Source: JANSWY01 sp965243755 (GTDB lineage: Bacteria; Bacteroidota; Bacteroidia; Cytophagales; Cyclobacteriaceae). Taken from it: a stretch of DNA of 64,000 bases. The stretch is from the NCBI GenBank assembly GCA_965243755.1, contig CBDEVW010000003.1:620001-684000 (forward strand). Reading direction: 5' to 3'. The notes under the pieces are model-generated. The model ran no database searches and had not been told where the DNA came from. It worked only from the letters and a program-made list of their open reading frames with translations. The position numbers and the translations under genes were made by a program. Shown one piece after another: positions 27,427 through 34,211 of the stretch (position 1 is its first letter; each line of letters opens with the position of its first letter).

Positions 27427-28725
27427 TTAATAGTGACACTTTGAACATTCCAAACCGCCAATGTCCTCAACTGTCATTGGGTCTTTGCTCTTCGCTTTAT
27501 GAATCTCTACCAGATTATCATAGTAAGCATTGTCCTTAGCATTGACTTCAGTTTCTCTATGGCAATTGATACACCATCCCATAGTAAGTGGCGCATATTG
27601 GTACACTACATCCATCTCCTCGATAGGACCGTGACAAGTCTGGCACTCAAGGCCACCAACTTCCACGTGCTGGGAGTGATTGAAATAAGCCAGGTCAGGC
27701 AGGTTGTGAATTCTCACCCACTCAATTGGCTTGGTGTTAGGACCATACTCCTTAGTTTCTGGGTTATAGTCGATTGCCGCATATATCTTTTGAATTTGCT
27801 CAGAATCTTTTTTGATTTCTGTGTGACAGTTCATACAGATGTTGGCTGATGGAATGTTGGCTGATTTCGCTTTTCTTACACCAGTGTGACAGTAATTACA
27901 GTCAATCTCATATTGTCCTGCGTGAATTTTATGAGAGAAAGCGATTGGCTGCTTAGGCTGATAGTTCTGCTGAACACCTATAGTAAACAATCCATCGATA
28001 CCAGCTTTCATCAGCATGGCAACAAACAGGAATATCACTAATCCAATGATACCATTGCTTCTCAGAAGTTTCTGAAAATCAAATCGTTGATTAACCACTT
28101 CAGCATCTGCCTCATCAAGATCTTTTTGTTGCTTCAGGTAGTTGGTCAATACATTAACGATGATGCCAAGTACCACAAGGATCAACACTAAAACGACTAC
28201 AAGAATGATTAGAATGGCCGTAAGGTAGCCAGAGTCTACTCCGGCAGATTTGGTGCCTGTATCGCCCTTTTCATCGTCTGTTATAACCTTCTCTTCAGGA
28301 ACATTAGCGCTTTCTGCTTTGACATAAGCAAGGATGGAAAGGATCTCATCATCGCTGAACCCAAAGGCTGTCATTTGAGTTTTATTATATTCTTCGTAGA
28401 GGTTCACTGCATATTCATCACCACTGGCGATTACAGCAGAAGAGTTTTTCACAAATGCCTGTATCCACGGAATGGCAGGTTGTGGTACTCTTGTCCATAC
28501 ATCTTTCAATGCGGGACCAATTACTTTTTTGTGAACCTGATGGCAAGTTTTACAGTTGCCATTAAACAATTTCTCCCCGGCGCTGATCACTGCTGGATCA
28601 GTAGGAATTCCATCATCGTCCTGTGCGATGAGAGGGTTTACAGCCGTTAAAATAGAGAAAAAAACTAGAAGTGATAGGTGAGTTAAGTTGACTCTCTTAA
28701 ACATTGAAGTTGTTTTTATATCCAT
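27427..28725 (-). CDS. actA: ActA, multiheme cytochrome c of alternative complex III (six CxxCH)
   Basis: A 432-residue protein with six CxxCH motifs at residues 58-62, 276-280, 297-301, 361-365, 385-389 and 427-431. The first lies in a separate N-terminal monoheme domain (about 42-138) after a signal sequence. A helix (168-192) and another (225-245) follow, then the pentaheme part. The last CSKCH ends one residue before the C-terminus. The core ActA is pentaheme, so the N-terminal domain is an extra heme unit. First gene of the operon, just downstream of a consensus promoter. Confidence 0.94.
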   Translation of the reverse strand: MDIKTTSMFKRVNLTHLSLLVFFSILTAVNPLIAQDDDGIPTDPAVISAGEKLFNGNCKTCHQVHKKVIGPALKDVWTRVPQPAIPWIQAFVKNSSAVIASGDEYAVNLYEEYNKTQMTAFGFSDDEILSILAYVKAESANVPEEKVITDDEKGDTGTKSAGVDSGYLTAILIILVVVLVLILVVLGIIVNVLTNYLKQQKDLDEADAEVVNQRFDFQKLLRSNGIIGLVIFLFVAMLMKAGIDGLFTIGVQQNYQPKQPIAFSHKIHAGQYEIDCNYCHTGVRKAKSANIPSANICMNCHTEIKKDSEQIQKIYAAIDYNPETKEYGPNTKPIEWVRIHNLPDLAYFNHSQHVEVGGLECQTCHGPIEEMDVVYQYAPLTMGWCINCHRETEVNAKDNAYYDNLVEIHKAKSKDPMTVEDIGGLECSKCHY

Positions 28726-28754
28726 TATCGATCTCCGTCCGAATCAGAACAGCA

Positions 28755-28785
28755 CAAATGTAATATGGGGTTACTGTTTTTCAAA
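28755..28785 (-). promoter_or_regulatory. Bacteroidota-type promoter of the act-cta operon
   Basis: On the minus strand, TTTG (28782-28785) is followed by exactly 19 bases and then TACATTTG (28755-28762), an exact match to the Bacteroidota -33/-7 consensus TTTG-N19-TAnnTTTG. Transcription should start near 28748, about 22 bases before the actA start codon. Confidence 0.85.
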
Positions 28786-29064
28786 GGTGATTTTTACACT
28801 GAAAATATGACGCCCCTTACGTATAGAATCAGCGAAAAGTTAAGTTATTTAAAATCAATAAGTTATATACCTATATCCCCCAAAAATATCTTTATTTAGA
28901 ATAATTTTAAATAAGAACGTGTCGGAACTTTTTACGGAAGCTCAAATTGCCATAAATAACAATTACTAATTGACCAAATAAAATTTTGTGATTATTTATT
29001 TGAGTTGGGAGTTGGAAGTTGGGGGAGTTGGGAGTTGGAAGTTGGGAGTTGGAAGTTTTTCGGG
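28786..29064. other. A/T-rich spacer and G/T-rich repeats left of the IS
   Basis: No gene is seen. The first 200 bases are A/T-rich. From 29004 to 29056 the plus strand repeats GAGTTGG-GAGTTGG-AAGTTGG units. The final GGAAGTTTTTCGGG (29051-29064) is the left part of the repeat copy interrupted by the IS. Confidence 0.6.
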
Positions 29065-29089
29065 TGTAGAAACCTAAATAAGGTTGACC
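29065..29089 (+). repeat. Left terminal inverted repeat of the IS
   Basis: Begins TGTAG and ends TTGACC. It pairs with 30497-30521; 18 of 25 positions match without a gap, and more if one G is allowed as an insertion. Confidence 0.8.
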
Positions 29090-29210
29090 GTTTTTAGGAA
29101 AGGTTAAACTTAAATATTAAGGTAAATATATATGTTAATAATTTAATTATTATTACTACTATAACTATACGTTTAGAAGATGAGGGGGGACCGGGGGGAG
29201 ACTCATAACT

Positions 29211-29229
29211 TGTGGATGATTGTGGATAA
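29211..29229 (-). promoter_or_regulatory. Two DnaA-box-like sites inside the IS
   Basis: TGTGGATGA (29211-29219) and TGTGGATAA (29221-29229) lie in tandem with a 10-base offset. The second is the exact complement of TTATCCACA, the DnaA box. They fall in the 165-base non-coding stretch between the left end and the transposase stop. Confidence 0.4.
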
Positions 29230-29254
29230 GCTAACACCCCTGGATATCCGATCT

Positions 29255-30046
29255 TCATCCTGCTTTTAATAATTCAAATGCCTTAGGTGTGATCGCCCCT
29301 AAGGATTTGTGTGGCTTTTGCTCATTGTACATTTTTACTGCTTTAGTTAACATTTTTCTTAATTGCCGATAATTTCCTGGCCCATATGGAATCAAATAAT
29401 CATGCTTGATTGTCCGGTTAATTCGCTCAGCATGAGGGTTTTCATAAACTGACTCACACATGCTGTTCAATAGTCGCCCTTGAGTAAGTTTCAGGAAGTC
29501 TTTACTGTAATACTGACCTCCACCATCTGAATGAAATATAGGAAGATCTGATGGCTCTAAACGCTTCAAAGCCATCTTAAGAGCGGGTATGGTAGTATCT
29601 ACAGTCCGTAGTGTTTTACTAGCTTGCCAGCCTACTATCCTACGACTAAATAAATCCATGATAAAGGTTAAATAATGAAACCTATTGTTCAATTCGTAAT
29701 AGGTAATATCACTCACCCAAACCTGGTTGACTCCTGTCAACTCAAAGCCATCTATCAGATTAGGAAACCGAATGACTCCTGTGCTATCTGTGGTTTTACG
29801 ATAATTCTTAGGTTTACTGATTCTCAGACCTTGTTTATAGCAGAAGTTTATAAAACAATCACGCCCCATCCGTTCAGGGTTCACCAGCTTATAAAGCGTT
29901 CTTGCTCCCATACGAGGATGATCTGATCGAATCTCATCTATGATAGTCAATAACTGCGCCTGCTCTTCCTGAAGCGCCAATTGCCTATTAAGCCGCTGGT
30001 GAATATTTTGCTTGGTCGTGCCTATACTGCGATAGAACAGGTTCAT
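29255..30046 (-). CDS. IS3-family transposase OrfB
   Basis: A 263-residue integrase-core transposase. An HTH_21-like region (about 35-80) precedes the rve core with Asp113 (WVSDIT), Asp174 (FHSDGG) and Glu207 (NPHAER) as the DDE triad. The start overlaps the end of orfA by 4 bases (ATGA), so OrfB is made by reinitiation, or as a fused OrfAB by frameshifting as in other IS3 members. No internal stop is seen. Confidence 0.92.
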   Translation of the reverse strand: MNLFYRSIGTTKQNIHQRLNRQLALQEEQAQLLTIIDEIRSDHPRMGARTLYKLVNPERMGRDCFINFCYKQGLRISKPKNYRKTTDSTGVIRFPNLIDGFELTGVNQVWVSDITYYELNNRFHYLTFIMDLFSRRIVGWQASKTLRTVDTTIPALKMALKRLEPSDLPIFHSDGGGQYYSKDFLKLTQGRLLNSMCESVYENPHAERINRTIKHDYLIPYGPGNYRQLRKMLTKAVKMYNEQKPHKSLGAITPKAFELLKAG

Positions 30047-30468
30047 TGACCAGGGGTGTTGCTCTCTGTTTTGCCAGAACCAGTAGACGGCTTGGAACCA
30101 AACTTTTTTTTAATGTCTACCTGATAAGTCTCTTCAGCTAGCTCTATCATCTTTTCTTTAAAATCCAACTGGATCTGCTTTTGGCCTATTGTACGCTCTA
30201 GTTCCGCTATTTCCTGTTTCAGAGCTGCTATTTTTCGTGTGTCACTCAATTCTTCTACTATTTGTTTTACTCCTTTCTGAGCTAAAGTCCCATACTTATA
30301 AAGCCATTTATATACCGCTGTATTAGATACTTCATACTCCCTGGATATCTCACTAACTGTGGTGATATTTCGCTCCAGTTCCTGGACTTTCTTACGCTTA
30401 AAGGTTTCACTAAAATAACGATTTTGTCGCTCTTTTCGACTTGTAGCAAATTTGTCTCTTGTTGCCAT
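30043..30468 (-). CDS. IS3-family transposase OrfA (helix-turn-helix protein)
   Basis: A 141-residue DNA-binding partner of OrfB. Residues 20-55 form a helix-turn-helix of the transposase-8 type (FKRKKVQELERN, then EISREYEVSNTAVYKWL). A coiled coil at about 70-115 (EELSDTRKIAALKQEIAELE) should mediate assembly. The C-terminal tail is Ser/Gly-rich and basic. It begins 29 bases inside the right end repeat. Confidence 0.9.
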   Translation of the reverse strand: MATRDKFATSRKERQNRYFSETFKRKKVQELERNITTVSEISREYEVSNTAVYKWLYKYGTLAQKGVKQIVEELSDTRKIAALKQEIAELERTIGQKQIQLDFKEKMIELAEETYQVDIKKKFGSKPSTGSGKTESNTPGQ

Positions 30469-30496
30469 TTTATGAGTTGTTTTGAAACTCCCAAGT

Positions 30497-30521
30497 GGTC
30501 AACTTATTTCAGGCACCTACA
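30497..30521 (-). repeat. Right terminal inverted repeat of the IS
   Basis: Read on the minus strand from 30521 it begins TGTAG and ends TTGACC, matching the left end. Confidence 0.8.
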
Positions 30522-30592
30522 GGGAGTGCTGGGAATTTTATGACTACTTCGATTAGACCGAAGACCGGAGACCGGAGACCGAAGTTTTTTAG
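30522..30592 (+). repeat. 71-base intergenic repeat, copy 1 (split by the IS)
   Basis: Starts GGGAGTGCTGGGAA, contains the 7-base tandem ACCGGAG twice plus ACCGAAG, and ends in a T tract and AG. Its natural left flank is now at 29051-29064. It is followed by a 32-base extension (30593-30624) also seen after copy 3. Confidence 0.85.
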
Positions 30593-30694
30593 TGCCGTAA
30601 GGTCTTTCGTCCTGACAGGGACTTGCAGTCATGTGCCGGAGGAGTGGGACTTCCAGGCGGGTGGTTCCGCTGTTTATCTCATTGGAAGTTTTTC

Positions 30695-30765
30695 GGGAGT
30701 GCTGGGAATTTCATGACTACTTCGATTAGACCGAAGACCGGAGACCGGAGACCGAAGTTTTTTAG
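30695..30765 (+). repeat. 71-base intergenic repeat, copy 2 (intact)
   Basis: Nearly identical to copy 1, with its own left flank GGAAGTTTTTC (30684-30694). It serves as the uninterrupted reference for the IS target site. Confidence 0.85.
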
Positions 30766-30781
30766 TTTCGCATGGTTTTTT

Positions 30782-30878
30782 GGGAGTGCTGGGAATTTTG
30801 TGACTACTTCGATTAGACCGAAGACCGGAGACCGAAGTTTTTTTAGTGCCGTAAGGTCTTTCGTCCTGACAGGGACTT
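30782..30878 (+). repeat. Intergenic repeat, copy 3 with 3' extension
   Basis: Core 30782-30846 has one 7-base ACCGGAG unit fewer and one more T. The extension 30847-30878 (TGCCGTAAGGTC, then CGTCCTGACAGGGAC) repeats that after copy 1 and contains a short hairpin. Confidence 0.8.
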
Positions 30879-30979
30879 TGTACCCGTGTTTTATTCGGGA
30901 GTTGCGAGTTGACATCCTATTAGCGCATAATGCAGTGATAATAATGCCGCGAAACAGGATAAATTTAGACGGGTTTAGT

Positions 30980-31089
30980 AAGTAGCTACTTGTTGCTTTA
31001 TAAGTAGCTACCTATCTCCTCCTAAGTAGCTACTCATCTCGACTTAAGTAGATACTCGTAGAACGCTAAGTAGCCACTTACCCGGAGTA
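30980..31089. repeat. Five 10-base palindromes at an exact 22-base period
   Basis: Units start at 30980, 31002, 31024, 31046 and 31068. Each begins AAGTAGCTAC or a one-base variant (AAGTAGATAC, AAGTAGCCAC), and units 1 and 3 contain the perfect palindrome AGTAGCTACT. The 12 bases between are unrelated. The spacing is about two helical turns, so all sites face the same side of the DNA. It looks like a cooperative binding array; the binding protein is unknown. Confidence 0.8.
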
Positions 31090-31119
31090 GTTTGGTCTTA
31101 CATTTTCTGTTACCCATGC

Positions 31120-31133
31120 CGTAAGTACTTACG
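31120..31133. repeat. Perfect 14-base palindrome
   Basis: CGTAAGTACTTACG reads the same on both strands. It lies 31 bases after the 22-base array and shares the AGTA/TACT half-sites, so it may be bound by a related protein. Confidence 0.6.
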
Positions 31134-31170
31134 ACCTGAAGAAACAGCTATAGCAACCATATACATCAAT

Positions 31171-31210
31171 AGTATATAGGTCAAATACCAAGTATATAGG
31201 TCAAATACCA
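31171..31210 (+). repeat. 20-base direct repeat, two perfect copies
   Basis: The unit starting AGTATATAGG and ending CAAATACCA occurs at 31171-31190 and 31191-31210 with no mismatch. Confidence 0.85.
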
Positions 31211-31267
31211 AATAGATTTAAAGATTGTGAAAGTGTGTAGCTGGTTTGCTGAATGACCAGAGGTTCA

Positions 31268-31444
31268 TTAAGCAAGGCAAACGTATTCGTAGCAGCTTTC
31301 CCTGGTATCCAGGCAGTAGATTTTATCATCTTTCATAATCGCCCAGGATTTGTGTGCTTCCTGATATACGACCTTCCATCCGTAAAAAGTAGTCTTGATG
31401 GTATAGATGATTCCGTACTTTATGGTTTGCAATAAATTTTTCAT
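31268..31444 (-). CDS. Possible small protein, 58 residues
   Basis: ATG at 31442-31444 to TAA at 31268-31270. The protein is rich in Tyr, Lys and Cys (MKNLLQTIKYGIIYTIKTTF at the start; KDDKIYCLDTRESCYEYVC near the end) and has no membrane segment or known domain. Codon choice and residue balance look like real coding rather than repeat-derived sequence, and it is the only credible frame between the IS and 31755. No promoter was recognised. I do not know the family; it could be a small accessory protein or a remnant. Confidence 0.45.
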   Translation of the reverse strand: MKNLLQTIKYGIIYTIKTTFYGWKVVYQEAHKSWAIMKDDKIYCLDTRESCYEYVCLA

Positions 31445-31671
31445 AGCTGAGAGTATTAAAAGTGTTTCAATGACTTAAACCTGATATGAAATTAATAAAT
31501 GTAGTTGGAAATTGAAGTGTGTTTTTGGTGAGCTGGGTAATTTGACGGTTGAATTTGGTAATTATTAGGTTGACTGGTTTTCAACTTTCTGGGACATGAT
31601 ACAATCCAGAATGTAGGTATAGACGATGACCTTCTAATAAAATTTGATATTCCCGCAATTACAAATAATAA
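31445..31671. other. Non-coding A/T-rich spacer
   Basis: No credible gene. The minus strand carries degenerate C/A-rich short repeats (CAACCTAATAATTACC and similar), of the same kind as the G/T tracts near 29030. Confidence 0.5.
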
Positions 31672-31712
31672 ACCCCGGCCCAAGAAAATGAATTCAGAAT
31701 GGTCCGGGGTTC
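31672..31712. terminator. Hairpin at the 3' side of the STAS-like gene
   Basis: AACCCCGG (31672-31679) pairs with CCGGGGTT (31705-31712) across a 25-base loop that itself contains short pairing. T-rich sequence follows on the plus strand and TTTATT on the minus strand. It lies 43 bases after the stop at 31755. Confidence 0.5.
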
Positions 31713-31754
31713 TTCTTTATTTTGTTGTGGTATTGTCAAACGCTGTTCTGATTA

Positions 31755-32150
31755 CTATGAATTATCAGGGTCCTCTGCTTTTACGATCCAGTTAATGCCT
31801 ACTTCTTCCCAGTTGGAGGTGGCTGAAGCATCAATGTATCTTTCCCATTCATAAATCCCCGTTTTCTTGGCAATACGTTTGAACTGCATGGTGGTAATAG
31901 AATTATTCAAAATAACTACTGACCTGACCATACCTGTTTGTTTATAAAGCTTCTGCCCTTTTTCCATTTCTTCCTGGGCATCCTGAGGAAGCGGTTTCAG
32001 GGTTCTCATGTCAACGAAAACCCCAAATTTATCTGGTAACCTGGGCATTACCTTCTCTGACTCCTGAAGCCACATCGACATCTCGTCCTTATTAATAAAG
32101 TCACCAAAAGTTAGTTTTACTCCGTAGCTTTTCTCTTCAATTTTATACAT
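31755..32150 (-). CDS. SpoIIAA/STAS-like hypothetical protein
   Basis: A 131-residue soluble protein with no signal or membrane segment. Alternating strands and helices (YGVKLTFGDF, then KFGVFVDMRTL, then MVRSVVILNNS) resemble the STAS-like fold of SpoIIAA-like proteins, but no catalytic motif is seen. It stands alone on the minus strand between the repeat region and the hydrolase gene. The fold assignment is tentative. Confidence 0.6.
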   Translation of the reverse strand: MYKIEEKSYGVKLTFGDFINKDEMSMWLQESEKVMPRLPDKFGVFVDMRTLKPLPQDAQEEMEKGQKLYKQTGMVRSVVILNNSITTMQFKRIAKKTGIYEWERYIDASATSNWEEVGINWIVKAEDPDNS

Positions 32151-32372
32151 AGCTAGTTATCCGTTAATGTTAATAATATGAGTGATAGTTCTTTTCCGGT
32201 TTGTTAGAATGCCCTCCTTCATACAGCAACCTCCCAAATTCAAAACATGGAAAAAAGATAATCACTTTGCTGCATAATATTTGGGAATTTCGTTTACCTC
32301 CCGTGATTAATCGATTAGTGGTATTTATTTGATTATTAAGTGAGAATATAAGTACCAGGCCCTTTATATTGA

Positions 32373-34148
32373 TCAATCCAATACATCATAAAGCACCGTA
32401 TGGATCCCGGGCCTTATATTCAGTTCGTAGATCTTTCGATTGTCTCTGGTGGGGTGCACCCTATTGGAAAGGAAAATGAATAGCAGCCCATTTGCCGGGT
32501 CTGCCCAAACGAATGTGCCGGTATACCCACTGTGCCCGAAGCTGTCGGGACTTGCTGCCTCTGCTACACTACTCTTTTGAGGATGATACTGTATTAAAGG
32601 TTTGTCGAAACCCAAACCTCGTCTATTGCCCTGTTCACAATACTGACAGCTGGTGAATTTCCTTACCGTATGGTGGCTCAGGTATTGCTTTCCTCCATAA
32701 GTTCCCATATTCAATAACATTTGCCACATTTTGGCTACATCGATGGCCTTGCCAAACAACCCGGCATTGCCCGATACTCCATCCATCATGGCCGCCCCCT
32801 CATCGTGCACTACGCCATGTAAGGTGGTCTTTCGGAAGAAAGTATCCACCTCCGTGGGTATAATCCGCTCCAGTGGGTACTGCCGGCCAGCATTGAAAGT
32901 CAAAGTATTAGCTCCCAAGGGTTCATAAAACTGTTCTTTCAAAAAGTTCTCGTAAGTTTTTCCCGATAGCTCACTGATAATCTCCGGGTACAGATAGAAC
33001 GACAATCCGGAATAAACATAACCTGGTTGCTCATTGAGCTTGCTGTACTTGATCTTGCGATAGATCTTCTGCTGGTAATTACGATGCAGGTAAAGCTCAT
33101 CGGTAAGCTTTGTTGGGTATTGATTCGATGGTGTTTTTGATAATGTATTAAACCGATAATTGCCCCATCGGTTGATTGCAGTCTTCCAGTAAGGTATCCA
33201 GGACTTCAATCTTGCATTATGGGCCAGAATAGCACGGAAAGTGAGGTTGGCTTTTCTTGTCCACTTAAAATCAGGCCAATAGGTTTTCGCCGGGACATCA
33301 AGGTCAAACAGTCCATCGTCGTGCAATTTCATCAACCCTGCTGTAGCCGCGGTTACTTTGGTGACTGATGCCAAATCATAAATATCCTCTTTTCCAACAG
33401 TTATTAAACTATCGTATGTATGATACCCGTAGGTTTTATGAAAAAACACTTTCCCATCTTTTGCTGCGAGGATCTGACAACCCGGAAAAGCATTTGATCT
33501 CAGCCCTTCATTGACAATAGAATCGATAGCATGCTCAAGTTTTTCACCATCAATTCCTAACTCCTCCGGAAGAACAAAACCAAGTCGATTACTTTTTGAT
33601 ACCAATTGATGTTCCGTATCATATAGATCAACACCTCCAAAAACAGCCTGCCCTGCAAGATCCTGATGTCTCCTACTGTTGCCGTTTGCATGAATAACAA
33701 TATTCGATCCCTGGAATTGATCCTGCTGATCAAAAAACGATTGATCCTGCATGACTACATGCACTATAGGAATATCCTCCTGCCAGTCATTCAGGTAACC
33801 CAATGTGGACGAGTAAAGGCCATTTTTGTAATACCCTACAATGATCAATTGATAATCCAGGATGTCCTGATGAAACTTTTGAAAGTCACTTTCATGTTGC
33901 AGGTGATAATGGGTGATTGAGGCATAATCATCGAGGCGATGTTGGAAGGTTTTTACAGAATCCTGCCCAATATGCAGGGCAGCAATCTTCGTTTTGCTGA
34001 GGTCTGTAATGGGAAACTTATCGGATTGATTGCGGACCAGAATAATGGAATCCTTGATTTGCGTAATTTTCAATAAATCGCTAGAATTTTGCGAATACGC
34101 TAAATTTCCGAACAAAAAACAAAAAAATCCAACAATAACATCCCTCAT
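32373..34148 (-). CDS. Serine hydrolase (beta-lactamase fold) with a GH3 C-terminal-domain remnant
   Basis: A 591-residue secreted protein (signal 1-19). Residues 24-175 resemble the C-terminal domain of GH3 glycosidases (ILVRNQSDKFPI, then IAALHIG, then DLAGQAVFGG). Residues 195-590 form a class C beta-lactamase-like hydrolase with Ser261-x-x-Lys264 (SVTK), a Tyr near YSGLSFYL and an HSGYTG motif in the KTG position. Bacteroidota often have about 1000-residue GH3-beta-lactamase fusions; here the GH3 catalytic barrel is missing, so only the esterase or peptidase part can act. It probably works on peptidoglycan or ester substrates in the periplasm. Confidence 0.85.
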   Translation of the reverse strand: MRDVIVGFFCFLFGNLAYSQNSSDLLKITQIKDSIILVRNQSDKFPITDLSKTKIAALHIGQDSVKTFQHRLDDYASITHYHLQHESDFQKFHQDILDYQLIIVGYYKNGLYSSTLGYLNDWQEDIPIVHVVMQDQSFFDQQDQFQGSNIVIHANGNSRRHQDLAGQAVFGGVDLYDTEHQLVSKSNRLGFVLPEELGIDGEKLEHAIDSIVNEGLRSNAFPGCQILAAKDGKVFFHKTYGYHTYDSLITVGKEDIYDLASVTKVTAATAGLMKLHDDGLFDLDVPAKTYWPDFKWTRKANLTFRAILAHNARLKSWIPYWKTAINRWGNYRFNTLSKTPSNQYPTKLTDELYLHRNYQQKIYRKIKYSKLNEQPGYVYSGLSFYLYPEIISELSGKTYENFLKEQFYEPLGANTLTFNAGRQYPLERIIPTEVDTFFRKTTLHGVVHDEGAAMMDGVSGNAGLFGKAIDVAKMWQMLLNMGTYGGKQYLSHHTVRKFTSCQYCEQGNRRGLGFDKPLIQYHPQKSSVAEAASPDSFGHSGYTGTFVWADPANGLLFIFLSNRVHPTRDNRKIYELNIRPGIHTVLYDVLD

Positions 34149-34211
34149 ATTTGGGCAGTCTCCTATTTTTACAAATGATTTTAGTAATCCTCTAATCTAG
34201 GACGAAAACGG

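Larger units (their letters stand above)
29065..30521 (-). mobile_element. Complete IS3-family insertion sequence
   Basis: 1457 bases with two transposase frames. The ends are imperfect 25-base inverted repeats, 29065-29089 and 30497-30521; both read TGTAG at the tip and end in TTGACC, with one small shift inside. GGG flanks both sides (29062-29064 and 30522-30524), a 3-base target duplication as expected of IS3. Joining the flanks restores the sequence seen uninterrupted at 30684-30720, which proves the boundaries. The frames are intact, so it is probably recent and may be active. Confidence 0.9.

Noticed and set aside
29211..29229. Chromosomal origin of replication
   Set aside because: There are only two DnaA boxes and they are inside a mobile element; no dnaA, dnaN or gidA gene is near.
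30495..30985. Several open frames of 73-120 codons
   Set aside because: They are translations of the 71-base intergenic repeats in different frames and have no independent coding character.
30980..31089. CRISPR array
   Set aside because: The repeats are only 10-11 bases and the spacers 11-12, too short for CRISPR, and no cas gene is present.
31253..31435. 60-codon frame on the plus strand
   Set aside because: It is the antisense shadow of the more protein-like 58-residue minus-strand frame.
31492..31683. 63-codon frame on the minus strand
   Set aside because: Its sequence is mostly translated C/A-rich short repeats (Pro, Asn, Gln, Tyr) and has no plausible start context.
32170..32376. 68-codon frame on the minus strand
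   Set aside because: Unusual composition, no domain, no promoter; it covers a likely leader region between two genes.
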